Notes: a model not told the origin generated them from the sequence alone. Shown: positions 42,303-52,157, numbered from the stretch's first letter. The stretch: 64,000 bases of DNA from Burkholderia sp. MS389 (GCF_016899425.1 NZ_CP045995.1:2666001-2730000); one strand, 5' to 3'. Made by a program: numbers and translations.

Positions 42303-43262
42303 ATGAAAATTTCCGTGCTCGTTCCGACCTATCGGCGTCCCGCCGACCTCGCGCGCTGCCTGCTGGCGCTGCAGCGGCAGCAGCGGCTGCCCGACGAGGT
42401 GATCGTCGTCGCGCGCCCGGAGGACGACGCCACGCACGAACGGCTCGCCGATCCGGCGGTCGGCGGCGCGCTGCCGCTACGCATCGTGCCGGTCGAGGTG
42501 GCCGGCCAGGTCGCCGCGCTGAACAAGGGGCTCGACTCGGTGAACGGCGACATCGTCGCGATCACCGACGACGATGCGGCGCCGCACGCGGACTGGCTCG
42601 CGCGCATCGAAGCCGCGTTCCTGTCCGACCCGCGCGTGGGCGCGGTCGGCGGGCGCGACTGGGTGCACGAGAAGGGCCGCTTGCTCGACGAATCGCGCGA
42701 GCTCGTTGGCCAGCTCACGCTGTCGGGCAAGATCATCGGCAATCATCACCTTGGCGTCGGCGGTGCGCGCGCCGTCGACATGCTCAAAGGCGCGAACATG
42801 AGCTACCGCCGCGCGGCGATCGAACGGCTGCGCTTCGACACGCGGCTGCGCGGCGCCGGCGCGCAGGTGCACAACGACATGGCGTTCAGCATGGAGGTGC
42901 AGCGCTCGGGCTGGACGCTGCTGTACGACCCGGCGATCGCGGTCGACCATTTCCCGGCCGAGCGCTTCGACGACGACCGGCGCGATGCGGCGTCGCTGAA
43001 CGCGATCAGCAACGGCGCGTACAACCTGCAACTGACGCTGCGGGAGCATCTGCCGCCGGTACGGCGCGAGATCGCGTGGTGGTGGTGGACGCTGGTCGGC
43101 ACACGCGTCTATCCGGGCTTTGCGCACGTGCTGCTGGCGCTGCCGACCGCGCGGCGTGCCCGCGTGCTCGCGCACTGGCGCGCGGTGCGCCGCGGCGCGC
43201 GCGATGCGCGTCGCACCGATCTTGCCCCCCATCGTGCGGCGATGCCGCCGGTGACGTCTTGA
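42303..43262 (+). CDS. Family 2 glycosyltransferase
   Basis: A 319-residue cytoplasmic glycosyltransferase with GT-A fold: opening MKISVLVPTYRRPADLARCL, a DDD metal-binding triad in IVAITDDDAAPH near residue 90, and an acceptor-site segment with HNDMAFSMEVQRSG. A weakly hydrophobic stretch near residue 255-280 may touch the membrane. It adds one sugar of the repeat unit; donor and acceptor cannot be told. Confidence 0.88.
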   Translation: MKISVLVPTYRRPADLARCLLALQRQQRLPDEVIVVARPEDDATHERLADPAVGGALPLRIVPVEVAGQVAALNKGLDSVNGDIVAITDDDAAPHADWLARIEAAFLSDPRVGAVGGRDWVHEKGRLLDESRELVGQLTLSGKIIGNHHLGVGGARAVDMLKGANMSYRRAAIERLRFDTRLRGAGAQVHNDMAFSMEVQRSGWTLLYDPAIAVDHFPAERFDDDRRDAASLNAISNGAYNLQLTLREHLPPVRREIAWWWWTLVGTRVYPGFAHVLLALPTARRARVLAHWRAVRRGARDARRTDLAPHRAAMPPVTS

Positions 43263-43305
43263 ACGGCCTGCGCGCCTCGCGCGCGGCCATGCCCGGAGGG
43301 CTCGC

Positions 43306-44451
43306 ATGACCACGAAGGCTGCAACGAACGTTCACGTCCATCTGTTCTACGGCGCCGATCCGCGTACCTACCGGAAAGGCGACGACATCGGCTGCCTGTA
43401 CGGCTATCACCACGCCGAATCCGACGAATTCCGGCTGACCTATTCGCAGGACGGCCGCGAGAACCGCGTCGTGAGCGTCGCGCGCCGCGCGCTGAAGGCG
43501 GCGCTCGGCTTCGATATCGTGCATGCGTGGCGCAACCGCGCGACGTTGCTCGCGACCGACGTGATCTGGACGCATACCGAGCAGGAGCATCTGGCCGCCG
43601 CGCTGATCCTCAAGCTCGCCGGCGCGCAGGGCAAGCGCCCGCTGCTGCTCGCGCAGAGCGTGTGGCTGTTCGACAAGTGGGGCAGCTTCGGCGGCCCGCG
43701 CCGCTGGCTGTACCGCAAGCTGCTCGCGCGCGCCGACGCGCTGACCACGCTCGCCCGCGACAACGCCGACCTGTGCCGCCGCATCCTCGGGCGCGAAGCC
43801 GAGTTCGTTTATTACGGGCTGAACACGCAGGATTTCCCGCCGGTCGAGCCGCGGCAGTGGCAGCCGAACCGGCCGCTGCGGATCGCCGCGATCGGCAACG
43901 ACCGCGATCGCGACTGGCGCACGTTCCTCGCCGCGTTCGGCGGCGACGAACGCTACGACGTGCGGCTCGCGACGCGCCGCCGCGTGCCGCGCGAATGGCA
44001 TGCGCCGAACGTGAAGATCGGCCCGGCGTCGGGGCTCGCGAAGCAGCACGAACTGTACGCGTGGGCCGATGTGATCGTCGTGCCGCTGCGGCCGAATTTC
44101 CATGCGTCGGGCATCACCGTGATGCTCGAGGCGGCGGCCGTCGGCAAGCCGATGATCGTGTCCGACGTGGGCGGCCTGAGCGACTACTTCCCGCACGATA
44201 CGGCCGCCTATGTGCCGGCGTTCGACGCGCAGGCGATGCGCCAGGCCGCCGATCGCTTCGTCGCCGATCCGGCGGCGGCGCTCGACTGCGCGCGGGCCGC
44301 CGCCGCCTGCCTGCGCGAGCGCGACCTGACCACGCAGGCGTTCGCCGAGCAGCACGTGCGGATCACGCGCGACATGCTGCGCCGGCGCCGCACGCCCGCG
44401 GCGGCCGGCGTCGCGATGCCGCTCGCCGATTCGCACCCTTCGTCGCAGTGA
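43306..44451 (+). CDS. Family 4-type glycosyltransferase
   Basis: A 381-residue GT-B glycosyltransferase. The C-terminal half shows the retaining GT4 pattern: ASGITVMLEAAAVGKPMIVSDVGGLSDYF, with the catalytic-type Glu before the GKP turn. The N-terminal half opens VHVHLFYGADP and is less typical. CGGAGGG lies 7 nt before the ATG. Part of the repeat-unit assembly set; sugar specificity is unknown. Confidence 0.85.
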   Translation: MTTKAATNVHVHLFYGADPRTYRKGDDIGCLYGYHHAESDEFRLTYSQDGRENRVVSVARRALKAALGFDIVHAWRNRATLLATDVIWTHTEQEHLAAALILKLAGAQGKRPLLLAQSVWLFDKWGSFGGPRRWLYRKLLARADALTTLARDNADLCRRILGREAEFVYYGLNTQDFPPVEPRQWQPNRPLRIAAIGNDRDRDWRTFLAAFGGDERYDVRLATRRRVPREWHAPNVKIGPASGLAKQHELYAWADVIVVPLRPNFHASGITVMLEAAAVGKPMIVSDVGGLSDYFPHDTAAYVPAFDAQAMRQAADRFVADPAAALDCARAAAACLRERDLTTQAFAEQHVRITRDMLRRRRTPAAAGVAMPLADSHPSSQ

Positions 44452-44461
44452 GCGCGGATCG

Positions 44462-45928
44462 ATGAGTACGATTGCCGCCGAACGCGCGCCGTCGCGCACC
44501 CGCAGCTGGTTCGCCGAACCGAAGCACTGGGCCGGGCAGGCCGGGCTGTGGACGTTGACCGCCGCGCTGATCGCGATCCACCAGGGCAAGGTGCTGACGC
44601 TCGCGTTCCCGGTGCTGGCCATCGGGGTCGGCATCTGGCTGTATTTCAAGAGCCCGGCGCGCTATGTCGGCTTCATGTGGTGGGTGTGGTTCCTGAGCCC
44701 GGAAGTGCGGCGTCTGGCCGACTGGTCCAAGGGCGCGTTCACGCCGACGAGCCTGATCCAGGTCGCGCCGCTCGCGGTGACGATGATCGCCGGCCTGGGG
44801 CTCATCAGGCATTACCGCGTGCTCGCGCAGCGACGCGGGATTCCGGTGCTGCTGATCCTGTTCGGGCTCGTGTATGCATACCTGGTCGGGATCGTGTCGA
44901 GTGGCGTGATGGCCGCAACCTACGACCTCGCGAACTGGCTGTACCCGATCCTGATCGGCTTTCACATCATGGTGAACGCGCGCAACTATCCGGAGTATCG
45001 CGACGTGCTGCTGTCCACCTTCATGTGGGGCATGCTCGTGATGGGCGTGTACGGCGTCGTGCAGTACTTCGTGATGCCGCAGTGGGACGTGCTGTGGATG
45101 GTCGGCTCGCAGATGGGCTCGCAGGGTGAGCCGGTGCCGTACGGCGTGCGCGTGTTCAGCACGATGAATTCGTCCGGGCCGTTCGCGTTCGCGATGATGG
45201 GTGCGCTGGTGTTCGTGCTGGTCGCGCCGCAGAAGATCCGCTGGTTCGCGGGCGCGGCCGGTTTCGTGTCGTTCGCGCTGTGTCTCGTGCGCTCGACCTG
45301 GGGCGGCTGGGTGATCGCGCTCGCGATCCAGCTCGTGCAATCGAGCAACCGCGTGCGGATGCGGATCCTGATCAGCGGCGTCGTGCTGGTCGGGCTGTGC
45401 GTGCCGCTCTTGACCGTCGGGCCGGTGGCCGACCGGCTCGGCGCGCGCCTGCAGTCGATCACGAACCTGAAGGACGACCGCAGCTACGACGACCGCAACA
45501 AGTTCTACGCGACCTTCGCGCAGACGGCGTTCACCGACGTCGCCGGCGAAGGGATGGGCGCGACCGGCGCGTCCACGAAGCTGTCGAGCGACAGCGGCGA
45601 GCTCGGCAAGTACGGCAGCTTCGACAGCGGCGTGATGAACGTGCCGTTCGTGCTCGGCTGGCCCGGCACGCTGCTGTATCTCGCCGGCGTCGTGATGCTG
45701 TTCGGCCGCACGCTGCGCGCGGCGTTCAAGCTGCGCCAGGACAAGTTCGTCGGCGCGTGCCTGAGCCTGTGCCTGTCGACCTTCGCGATGCTCGTATTCA
45801 CGAACTCGCTGATCGGCACCGGCGGCCTGCTGATGTTCACAGCCATTTTTTCGATACTTGCCGCGGCGCACTGGCAGAAGGCGCAACGCCTGCTGGCCGC
45901 CGCGCGTTCACGGGGAGGCGACCATTGA
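44462..45928 (+). CDS. wzy: O-antigen ligase/polymerase-like membrane protein (Wzy type)
   Basis: A 488-residue protein with about 11 membrane helices and a large periplasmic loop late in the sequence (residues 330-385, RLGARLQSITNLKDDRS onward), the layout of Wzy polymerases and O-antigen ligases. In this operon it is the expected repeat-unit polymerase. It begins 10 nt after the previous gene. The stop overlaps the TTG start of the next gene. Confidence 0.85.
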   Translation: MSTIAAERAPSRTRSWFAEPKHWAGQAGLWTLTAALIAIHQGKVLTLAFPVLAIGVGIWLYFKSPARYVGFMWWVWFLSPEVRRLADWSKGAFTPTSLIQVAPLAVTMIAGLGLIRHYRVLAQRRGIPVLLILFGLVYAYLVGIVSSGVMAATYDLANWLYPILIGFHIMVNARNYPEYRDVLLSTFMWGMLVMGVYGVVQYFVMPQWDVLWMVGSQMGSQGEPVPYGVRVFSTMNSSGPFAFAMMGALVFVLVAPQKIRWFAGAAGFVSFALCLVRSTWGGWVIALAIQLVQSSNRVRMRILISGVVLVGLCVPLLTVGPVADRLGARLQSITNLKDDRSYDDRNKFYATFAQTAFTDVAGEGMGATGASTKLSSDSGELGKYGSFDSGVMNVPFVLGWPGTLLYLAGVVMLFGRTLRAAFKLRQDKFVGACLSLCLSTFAMLVFTNSLIGTGGLLMFTAIFSILAAAHWQKAQRLLAAARSRGGDH

Positions 45929-47109
45929 GAATCGCGATCGTCACGCACGTCGTGCGACATAACGACGGGCAGGGCCGCGTCAATTACGAAATCGCGCGCG
46001 CGGCGCTGGCCGAACACTACGAGGTCACGCTGGTCGCGTCGCATGTCGCGCCCGAGTTGCTGGCCGATCCGCGCGTGCGCTGGGTGCCGGTGAAGGTCGG
46101 CGGCTTCTGGCCGTCGAATCTCGTCAAGCAGCAGGTGTTCGCGCTGAAAAGCGCGGCGTGGCTGCGCGCGCACCGTGGCGAATACGACGTGCTGCACGTG
46201 AACGGCTTCATCTCGTGGATCAAGGCCGACGTGAATACCGCGCACTTCGTGCACGGCGGCTGGTTCAAGAGTCCGTACTATCCGTTCGGACCCACCAAGG
46301 GGCTGTGGTCGGCCTACCAGTACGTCTATACGCGTGTGAATACCGTGCTCGAGCGCTGGGCGTACAAGCGTTCGCGCGCGATCACGGCGGTGTCGCAGAA
46401 GGTGGCCGACGAGATCGCCGGGCTCGGCATCGACAGCGGCAAGATCAGCGTGATCTACAACGGCGTCGACGGCAGCGCGTTCGCGGGCGCGCAGGCCGAT
46501 CGCGCGGCGTTCAAGCTGCCGGCCGACGCGTTCCTGCTGCTGTTCGTCGGCGACCTGCGCACGCCGCGCAAGAACCTCGGCACCGTGCTGAAGGCGCTGA
46601 CGAAGCTGCCGGCGAACGTGCATCTGGCGGTGGCAGGCTATCTGCCCGGCAGCCCGTATCCGGAAGAAGCGCGCGCGCTCGGCATCGATTCGCGCGTGCA
46701 TTTCCTCGGGCTCGTGAAGAACATGCCGACGCTGATGCGCTCGGTCGACGCGTACGTTTTTCCGTCGCGCTACGAAGCGATGAGCCTGTCGCTGCTGGAG
46801 GCGATGGCGGCCGGTCTGCCGGTCGTCACCGCGCGCACGGCGGGCGGCGCGGAAATCATCACGCGCGAATGCGGGATCGTGCTGGAGGATCCGGACGATC
46901 CGGCCGCGCTCGCGCAGGCGATCGGCGCGCTCGCGGCATCGCGCGACACCTGTCGCGCGATGGGCGACGCGGCCCGCGAACTGATGACCCGTTTCGGCTG
47001 GGCGCACATGGGCGCCCAGTACGTCGCGCTTTACCGGCGCATCGGCCAACCCACGCAGCCGTCCGCGTTCGAGCGGGTCGAGCATGCAATCACGCAGGAG
47101 CAACCGTGA
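45925..47109 (+). CDS. Family 4 glycosyltransferase (TTG start)
   Basis: A 394-residue GT4 glycosyltransferase. The likely start is TTG at 45925, overlapping the wzy stop as TTGA, with GGGGAGG about 5 nt upstream; translation would then begin RIAIVTHVVRHNDGQGR. The C-terminal donor-binding half has VFPSRYEAMSLSLLEAMAAGLPVVTARTAGG with the EX7E-type glutamates. Rare start use suggests tuned, coupled translation. Sugar specificity is unknown. Confidence 0.88.
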   Translation: MRIAIVTHVVRHNDGQGRVNYEIARAALAEHYEVTLVASHVAPELLADPRVRWVPVKVGGFWPSNLVKQQVFALKSAAWLRAHRGEYDVLHVNGFISWIKADVNTAHFVHGGWFKSPYYPFGPTKGLWSAYQYVYTRVNTVLERWAYKRSRAITAVSQKVADEIAGLGIDSGKISVIYNGVDGSAFAGAQADRAAFKLPADAFLLLFVGDLRTPRKNLGTVLKALTKLPANVHLAVAGYLPGSPYPEEARALGIDSRVHFLGLVKNMPTLMRSVDAYVFPSRYEAMSLSLLEAMAAGLPVVTARTAGGAEIITRECGIVLEDPDDPAALAQAIGALAASRDTCRAMGDAARELMTRFGWAHMGAQYVALYRRIGQPTQPSAFERVEHAITQEQP

Positions 47110-48275
47110 TGTCCCACTCTTCCCGGCCGATCAAATCGTTGCAGATCGGCATGCACTGGTTCCCCGAACGCGCGGGCGGCCTCGACCGGATGTACTACTC
47201 GCTCGTCGGCGCGCTGCCCGGCGCGGGCGTCGAGGTGCGCGGGCTCGTCGCCGGCTCGCCGAAGGTCGCCGACGACACGGGCGGCGCGATCCAGGGCTTC
47301 GGGCCCGCGTCGCAGCCGCTCGCGCGCCGGATGCTCGCCGCGCGGCGCGCGCTGCGCGACGAGATCCGCAGCGAACGGCCGGACGTGATTTCGTCGCACT
47401 TCGCGCTGTACACGTTCCCGGGCCTCGACGTGACGCGCGGGATTCCGCAGGTGTCGCACTTCCAGGGGCCGTGGGCCGACGAAAGCCAGGTCGAGGGCGC
47501 CGCGTCGCTCGGGCAGCGCGCGAAGCGCTATCTCGAACAGGCCGTCTATACGCGCTCGTCGCGGTTGATCGTGCTGTCGCAGGCGTTCGGCCAGATCCTG
47601 ACGCACCGCTACGGGATCGATCCGTCGCGGGTGCGCGTGATTCCCGGCTGCGTCGATACCGCGCAGTTCGACACGCCGCTCACGCCGGCCGAGGCGCGGC
47701 ACAAGCTGCAACTGCCGCAGGACCGGCCGATCGTGCTCGCCGTGCGCCGGCTCGTGCGGCGCATGGGGCTGGAGGACCTGATCGACGCGATCGGCATCGT
47801 CAAGCGCCGTCACCCGGACGTGCTGCTGCTCATCGCCGGCAAGGGCAAGATCGGCGAGGAACTGCAGCAGCGCATCGACGAAGCGGGGCTGCAGGACAAC
47901 GTGAAGCTGCTCGGCTTCGTGCCCGATCATCATCTCGCGGCGCTGTACCGCGCGGCGACGGTCAGCGTCGTGCCGACGGTCGCGCTCGAGGGCTTCGGGT
48001 TGATCACCGTCGAATCGCTGGCATCCGGCACGCCGGTGCTGGTGACGCCGGTCGGCGGGCTGCCGGAGGCGGTCGCCGGGTTGTCGAACGATCTCGTGCT
48101 GCCGTCGACGGGCGCCGATGCGATTGCCGAAGGGCTCGGCGGTGCGCTGTCAGGGGCGATCACGTTGCCCGACGAGGTCGCGTGCAAGCGCTATGCGCGC
48201 GATCATTTCGACAACGCGGTGATCGCGCGACGCGTGGCTGGCGTGTACGAAGAGGCGATTCAGGCGGCAGGCTGA
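47109..48275 (+). CDS. Family 4 glycosyltransferase, last gene of the operon
   Basis: A 388-residue GT4 glycosyltransferase opening with a GMHWFPERAGGLDRMYY glycine loop and carrying VVPTVALEGFGLITVESLASGTPVLVTPVGG with the EX7E motif. Overlap with the previous stop is 1 nt. A terminator follows about 75 nt downstream, so it closes the operon. No flippase (Wzx) or acyltransferase gene follows. Confidence 0.9.
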   Translation: MSHSSRPIKSLQIGMHWFPERAGGLDRMYYSLVGALPGAGVEVRGLVAGSPKVADDTGGAIQGFGPASQPLARRMLAARRALRDEIRSERPDVISSHFALYTFPGLDVTRGIPQVSHFQGPWADESQVEGAASLGQRAKRYLEQAVYTRSSRLIVLSQAFGQILTHRYGIDPSRVRVIPGCVDTAQFDTPLTPAEARHKLQLPQDRPIVLAVRRLVRRMGLEDLIDAIGIVKRRHPDVLLLIAGKGKIGEELQQRIDEAGLQDNVKLLGFVPDHHLAALYRAATVSVVPTVALEGFGLITVESLASGTPVLVTPVGGLPEAVAGLSNDLVLPSTGADAIAEGLGGALSGAITLPDEVACKRYARDHFDNAVIARRVAGVYEEAIQAAG

Positions 48276-48348
48276 ACGCTCGCGGCGCGCAGCGGAGCCG
48301 CAGCGCGACCGAAAGCCGGACCGGCGCGCGTGCGCGGCCGGTTCGCAT

Positions 48349-48380
48349 GCCGGCCGCCCGTCTGGGGCGGGCCGGCTTTT
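48349..48380 (+). terminator. Terminator of the exopolysaccharide operon
   Basis: GCCGGCCGCCC pairs with GGCGGGCCGGC (one bulge) and is followed by TTTT at 48377-48380. It lies between the last glycosyltransferase gene and the convergent MFS gene. Confidence 0.65.
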
Positions 48381-48408
48381 CCCATTCCATCCGCACGACC
48401 GGTGCGCA

Positions 48409-49644
48409 TCATGCGCGCCGCAGCGTCGCGGCCCATACGCCGAGCGCGGCCACGCTCACCCCCGCGCCGAGCACGCACACGCCTGTCCATCCGGCGCGCG
48501 CATACATCATCGTCGCCGCGATCGCACCGAGCCCGCTGCCGGCCGAATAAAACAGCATGTAGCAGCCGACGAGGCGCGCATGCGCGTCCGGCCGCGCGCC
48601 GAGAATCATGCTCTGGTTGACGACGTGCACGGCCTGTCCGCCGACGTCGAGCAGCACGATACCGACGATCAGCAGCGCAATCGACGTAGTGCCGAATGCG
48701 AGCGGCAGCCACGCGCACGCGAGCAGCGCGAGTGCGGCGCCGGTCGTCGCTTCGCCGCGCCCGCGATCCGCGAGCCGGCCCGCGCGCGCGGCGGCCGCCG
48801 CACCCAGCGCGCCGACGAGGCCGAACGCGCCGATCTGCGTGTGCGACATCGCGTGCGGCGGCGCGCTCAGCGGCAGCACGAGCGCGCTCCAGAAGATGCT
48901 GAACGCCGCGAACATCAGCAGCGCGATCGTGCCGCGCACGCGCAGCACGCGTTCTTCGCGCAGCAGCGACACCATCGAGCGCAGCAGCGCCGCGTAACCG
49001 ATGCGTTCGCGCGGTGCGTGCCGATCCGGCAACAGCCGCGACAGCACGACGAGCATCGCGATCGCGAGCGCACCCGATACGAGATAGACGGCCCGCCACC
49101 CGGCGATGTCGGTGACGACGCCCGCCACCGAGCGCGCGGCCAGCAGCCCGACCACGACGCCGCCCTGCGCAGCACCCACTACGCGGCCGCGTTCGCCTGC
49201 GCCGGCGAGCGCGGCCGCGCACGCGATCAGCCCTTGCGTCATCGCGGTGCCGAGCAATCCGACCGCGACCATCCCGGCCAGCAGCGCGACGCGTGTCGAC
49301 GCGGCAGCCACGCCGATGCAGGCCGCGGTCAGCAGCAGAAGCTGCACGGCGATCAGGCGCTTGCGGTTCAGCAAGTCGCCGAGCGGCACGACGAACAGCA
49401 GCGCGAGCGCGCAGCCGAGCTGCGTCGCGGTGACGACGCCGCCGATGGCGGCCTGCGACACGCCGAAATCCCGCGCGATCGAATCGAGCAGTGGCTGCGC
49501 GTAGTAGACGTTCGCGACGCTCGCCGCGCAGCAGACGGCCAGCAGCGCGACGCGCGCCGACGACAGGCGGCCGCCGTCGGCCGGATGGACCGCGTCGGTT
49601 CGCGCGTTCGATGCAACGGTGCCGGAACGGCAGGATGACTCCAT
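48409..49644 (-). CDS. MFS transporter (YnfM/arabinose-efflux type)
   Basis: A 411-residue major-facilitator protein with 12 predicted helices. The early VANVYYAQPLLDSIARDFG segment and the motif A sequence GDLLNRKR place it in the drug/sugar efflux group. The ATG at 49644 has GAGG 7 nt upstream. It is divergent from a HxlR-type regulator, so it is probably the regulator's target. The substrate is unknown; toxic electrophiles or drugs are common for this arrangement. Confidence 0.88.
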   Translation of the reverse strand: MESSCRSGTVASNARTDAVHPADGGRLSSARVALLAVCCAASVANVYYAQPLLDSIARDFGVSQAAIGGVVTATQLGCALALLFVVPLGDLLNRKRLIAVQLLLLTAACIGVAAASTRVALLAGMVAVGLLGTAMTQGLIACAAALAGAGERGRVVGAAQGGVVVGLLAARSVAGVVTDIAGWRAVYLVSGALAIAMLVVLSRLLPDRHAPRERIGYAALLRSMVSLLREERVLRVRGTIALLMFAAFSIFWSALVLPLSAPPHAMSHTQIGAFGLVGALGAAAAARAGRLADRGRGEATTGAALALLACAWLPLAFGTTSIALLIVGIVLLDVGGQAVHVVNQSMILGARPDAHARLVGCYMLFYSAGSGLGAIAATMMYARAGWTGVCVLGAGVSVAALGVWAATLRRA

Positions 49645-49674
49645 GGTTGCCTCACGCAATGGAGTTGCAATTTG

Positions 49675-49724
49675 AAACTTGTTTGGAGTGTAGGGAAAGT
49701 GGTTTTAAAATGCAACTTGTTGGG
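49675..49724. promoter_or_regulatory. Candidate operator pair in the MFS/HxlR divergent promoter
   Basis: AAACTTGTTTGG at 49675 and CAACTTGTTGGG at 49713 are near-identical direct repeats 38 bp apart in a 152-bp AT-rich divergent region. They are plausible HxlR-type binding sites controlling both genes. Confidence 0.4.
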
Positions 49725-49796
49725 TGACGGGCCAAAGGCCCGCGCACGGATGGTCGGCATGCCTGCGAAGGCGCCGGCGCAATTGTGGAGAGGAAG

Positions 49797-50267
49797 ATGG
49801 CCAGGCAGAAAAGTCTTGCGGATTCGGCGTGCCCGGTGGCGCGCGCGACCGATATCGTCGGCGATCGCTGGGCGTTGCTGATCGTGCGCGATGCGTTCGA
49901 CGGCGTGCGCCGCTTCGGCGATTTCCGCGCGAGCCTCGGCGTCGCGAGCAACATCCTGTCCGACCGGCTGAAGCGGCTGGTGGACGCCGGCGTGTTCGAC
50001 GTCGTGCCGGCGTCCGACGGCACCGCGTATCAGGAGTACGTGCTGACCAAAAAGGGCGAGGGGCTGTTTCCGGTCATCGTGATGCTGCGGCAGTGGGGCG
50101 AGGTCAACCTGTTCGCGCGCGGCGAGCCGCATTCGGTGCTGGTCGACCGCGGCACCGGGCGCGCGATCCGCAAGCTCGCGCTGCGGCACGACGACGGCCG
50201 GCCGGTGAAGGCGGCCGAGACTATCGTGAAGAAGATCGGTGACGAAGCGGGCACGACGCGTCGGTGA
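49797..50267 (+). CDS. HxlR-family transcriptional regulator
   Basis: A 156-residue winged-helix regulator. The HxlR domain shows CPVARATDIVGDRWALLIVRDAF (with the single conserved Cys), then FGDFRASLGVASNILSDRLKRLVDAG as recognition helix and YVLTKKGEGLFPVI as wing. A C-terminal extension of about 45 residues is longer than usual. It is divergent from the MFS gene and likely represses it; the conserved cysteine may sense electrophiles or oxidants. Confidence 0.9.
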   Translation: MARQKSLADSACPVARATDIVGDRWALLIVRDAFDGVRRFGDFRASLGVASNILSDRLKRLVDAGVFDVVPASDGTAYQEYVLTKKGEGLFPVIVMLRQWGEVNLFARGEPHSVLVDRGTGRAIRKLALRHDDGRPVKAAETIVKKIGDEAGTTRR

Positions 50268-50429
50268 GCGCGGTGCGTGGCGACCATCGGCTGGACGCGC
50301 GGCGCGTTCATGCGCGGCACGGCCTCGCACGGAACGGACAGCGGCTGTCGAAGCTCATTCGGCCGTAATGCCACGGCGCGAGCGAGCGCCGCATCCGCTA
50401 TCGCGGGAAAACCGGCGTCGCTGGGCCGT

Positions 50430-51203
50430 TCAGTGCCGTCCGCCACGCCAGCGTCCCGGCGCGACGCCGAAGCGCTTCGTGAACGCATGCGTGAACGTGC
50501 TTTGATCGGCGAAACCGACGCTGCCCGCGATGTCGACGAGCGAATGCCGGCCGTCGGCGAGCAGCACGACCGCTGCGTCGAGCCTCAGCCGCTGCAGGTA
50601 GCGATGCGGCGTTTCGCCGAACGCGTCGACGAACAGCTGATGAAACCGGCGCATCCCGTAGCCGCAGTGCGCGGCGAGATCGGCGATGCGCAGCGGATCG
50701 GCGAGCCGCGCGCGCAGCCAGCGGTCGATGCGCGCGAAATCGAGGCCCGACGCGGGCGCGGCAATGCCGGCATCGTCGAGCAGCGCATCGCACAGGCGTG
50801 CGGCGGCCTGCCACTGGAAACGGTGCGCGGCCGCCTGCCGTGCGTCGCCGGCCGGCGCATCGTGCTGCACGGCGACGGCCGCGACCTGCGCGACGAGCGA
50901 CGTGAGCGCCGGGGCGATCGACACGGCGCGCGCATGGTCGAACAGCCGCTGCGGCACCGCGAGCGATGTGGCGGGCAGGTCGATCACGAGCTGGCGATTG
51001 TCGTCGAGGCCCGCGTAGTCGTGGCGCGCGCCGGCCGGAATCAGCCAGGCCGCGTGCCGGTCGATGCGCCGGCCGACCCCGTCCACCGCCATCACCATCG
51101 CGCCATCGACGCCGAGCACGACCTGGTGGAAGTCGTGCACGTCCGACGCTTCGCACGTGGCGTAGCGGCGCAGCGCGATGGCGGGGGAGGCGATGCGTTC
51201 CAT
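50430..51203 (-). CDS. AraC-family transcriptional regulator
   Basis: A 257-residue regulator with an N-terminal cupin-like ligand domain (HDFHQVVLGVDGAMVM) and a C-terminal AraC domain: IADLAAHCGYGMRRFHQLFVD and IAGSVGFADQSTFTHAFTKRFG. It lies 25 nt downstream of the FKBP gene on the same strand, perhaps by chance. The target is unknown. The 160-nt gap on its left holds no gene. Confidence 0.9.
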   Translation of the reverse strand: MERIASPAIALRRYATCEASDVHDFHQVVLGVDGAMVMAVDGVGRRIDRHAAWLIPAGARHDYAGLDDNRQLVIDLPATSLAVPQRLFDHARAVSIAPALTSLVAQVAAVAVQHDAPAGDARQAAAHRFQWQAAARLCDALLDDAGIAAPASGLDFARIDRWLRARLADPLRIADLAAHCGYGMRRFHQLFVDAFGETPHRYLQRLRLDAAVVLLADGRHSLVDIAGSVGFADQSTFTHAFTKRFGVAPGRWRGGRH

Positions 51204-51228
51204 CCGAAGGAAGCGGCCGGATGCGGGG

Positions 51229-51570
51229 TCAGACGTCGAGCAGTTCGACTTCGAACACGAGCGTCGCGTTCGGCGGAATCACGCCGCCTGCGCCGCGCGG
51301 GCCGTAGCCGAGTTGCGGCGGAATCGTCAGGCGACGCACGCCGCCGACCTTCATCCCTTGCACGCCTTCGTCCCAGCCCTTGATGACCATGCCGCCGCCC
51401 AGCACGAACGCGAACGGGTCGTTACGATCCTTGCTCGAATCGAATTTCTGACCATCGGTCAGCCAGCCCGTGTAGTGGACGCTGACGGTCTTGCCGGCTT
51501 GCGCTTCCGCGCCGGTGCCTTCGGTCAGGTCTTCGTACTTGAGGCCCGATTCGGTCGTGATGACGGACAT
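51229..51570 (-). CDS. FKBP-type peptidyl-prolyl isomerase
   Basis: A 113-residue cytoplasmic FKBP domain protein that catalyses proline cis-trans isomerisation. Conserved FK506-pocket residues are seen in [35 protein letters not shown] and [10 protein letters not shown]. It has no signal peptide. AGGAG precedes the ATG. The AraC gene follows on the same strand. Confidence 0.95.
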   Translation of the reverse strand: MSVITTESGLKYEDLTEGTGAEAQAGKTVSVHYTGWLTDGQKFDSSKDRNDPFAFVLGGGMVIKGWDEGVQGMKVGGVRRLTIPPQLGYGPRGAGGVIPPNATLVFEVELLDV

Positions 51571-52157
51571 GATTTCTCCTGAAAGAGCGTGACGTAAAAC
51601 CGCTATTGTAGGCGAGCGCGCAGCGGGCCGGCGCGTGCGGATTTCGCGCCGCCGTACGCGTGTCGGCAAGCGTATCGCCCAGCGTGGCGGAGCGCCGCGC
51701 GCGGGATCGCCCGACACGCCATTGGAACGCGCGTTTGAATTTTTCGCGCGTCGCGGCGCCGAGGTTGCACCACGCGAGGGCGCCGAGTGTATGAATCGAT
51801 GCGACCGGCACGCGTTGCCGCAGGCTGCACGACCGTTGCCGGATTCCACGGCACGCCCGCCACACGAGGCTTGCGGGCGGGCGGCGCGGTGCCGAACCGG
51901 TTCCGGCGCGTCACCCGTACGCCAACCCGCGCGTTCGAATCGCGACCTGTCCGGGCGCCGCTCGCGCGCCGTTTTTTACGCCGTTCCGACCGTGCCCTGT
52001 TTGGAAGCGCGCATCTACCGCGCGGCTTGCGTGCGCCGGCGCGCGCGGCCTATCTTTACATCTGTCGATGTCAGGATTTGGCGGCGCGCGATGTGCCGCC
52101 CGGGCTTGCGCCGGCTGCGTCGGACGATGCGCCGGGCCGCTCCGCAACAGGAGAACG
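51571..52157. other. Gene-free interval of about 590 bases
   Basis: No supported gene is present. It must contain the promoters of the divergent FKBP and hydrolase-like genes. Open frames here are Arg/Ala-rich without ribosome-binding sites. No repeat or riboswitch motif was noted. Confidence 0.5.
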
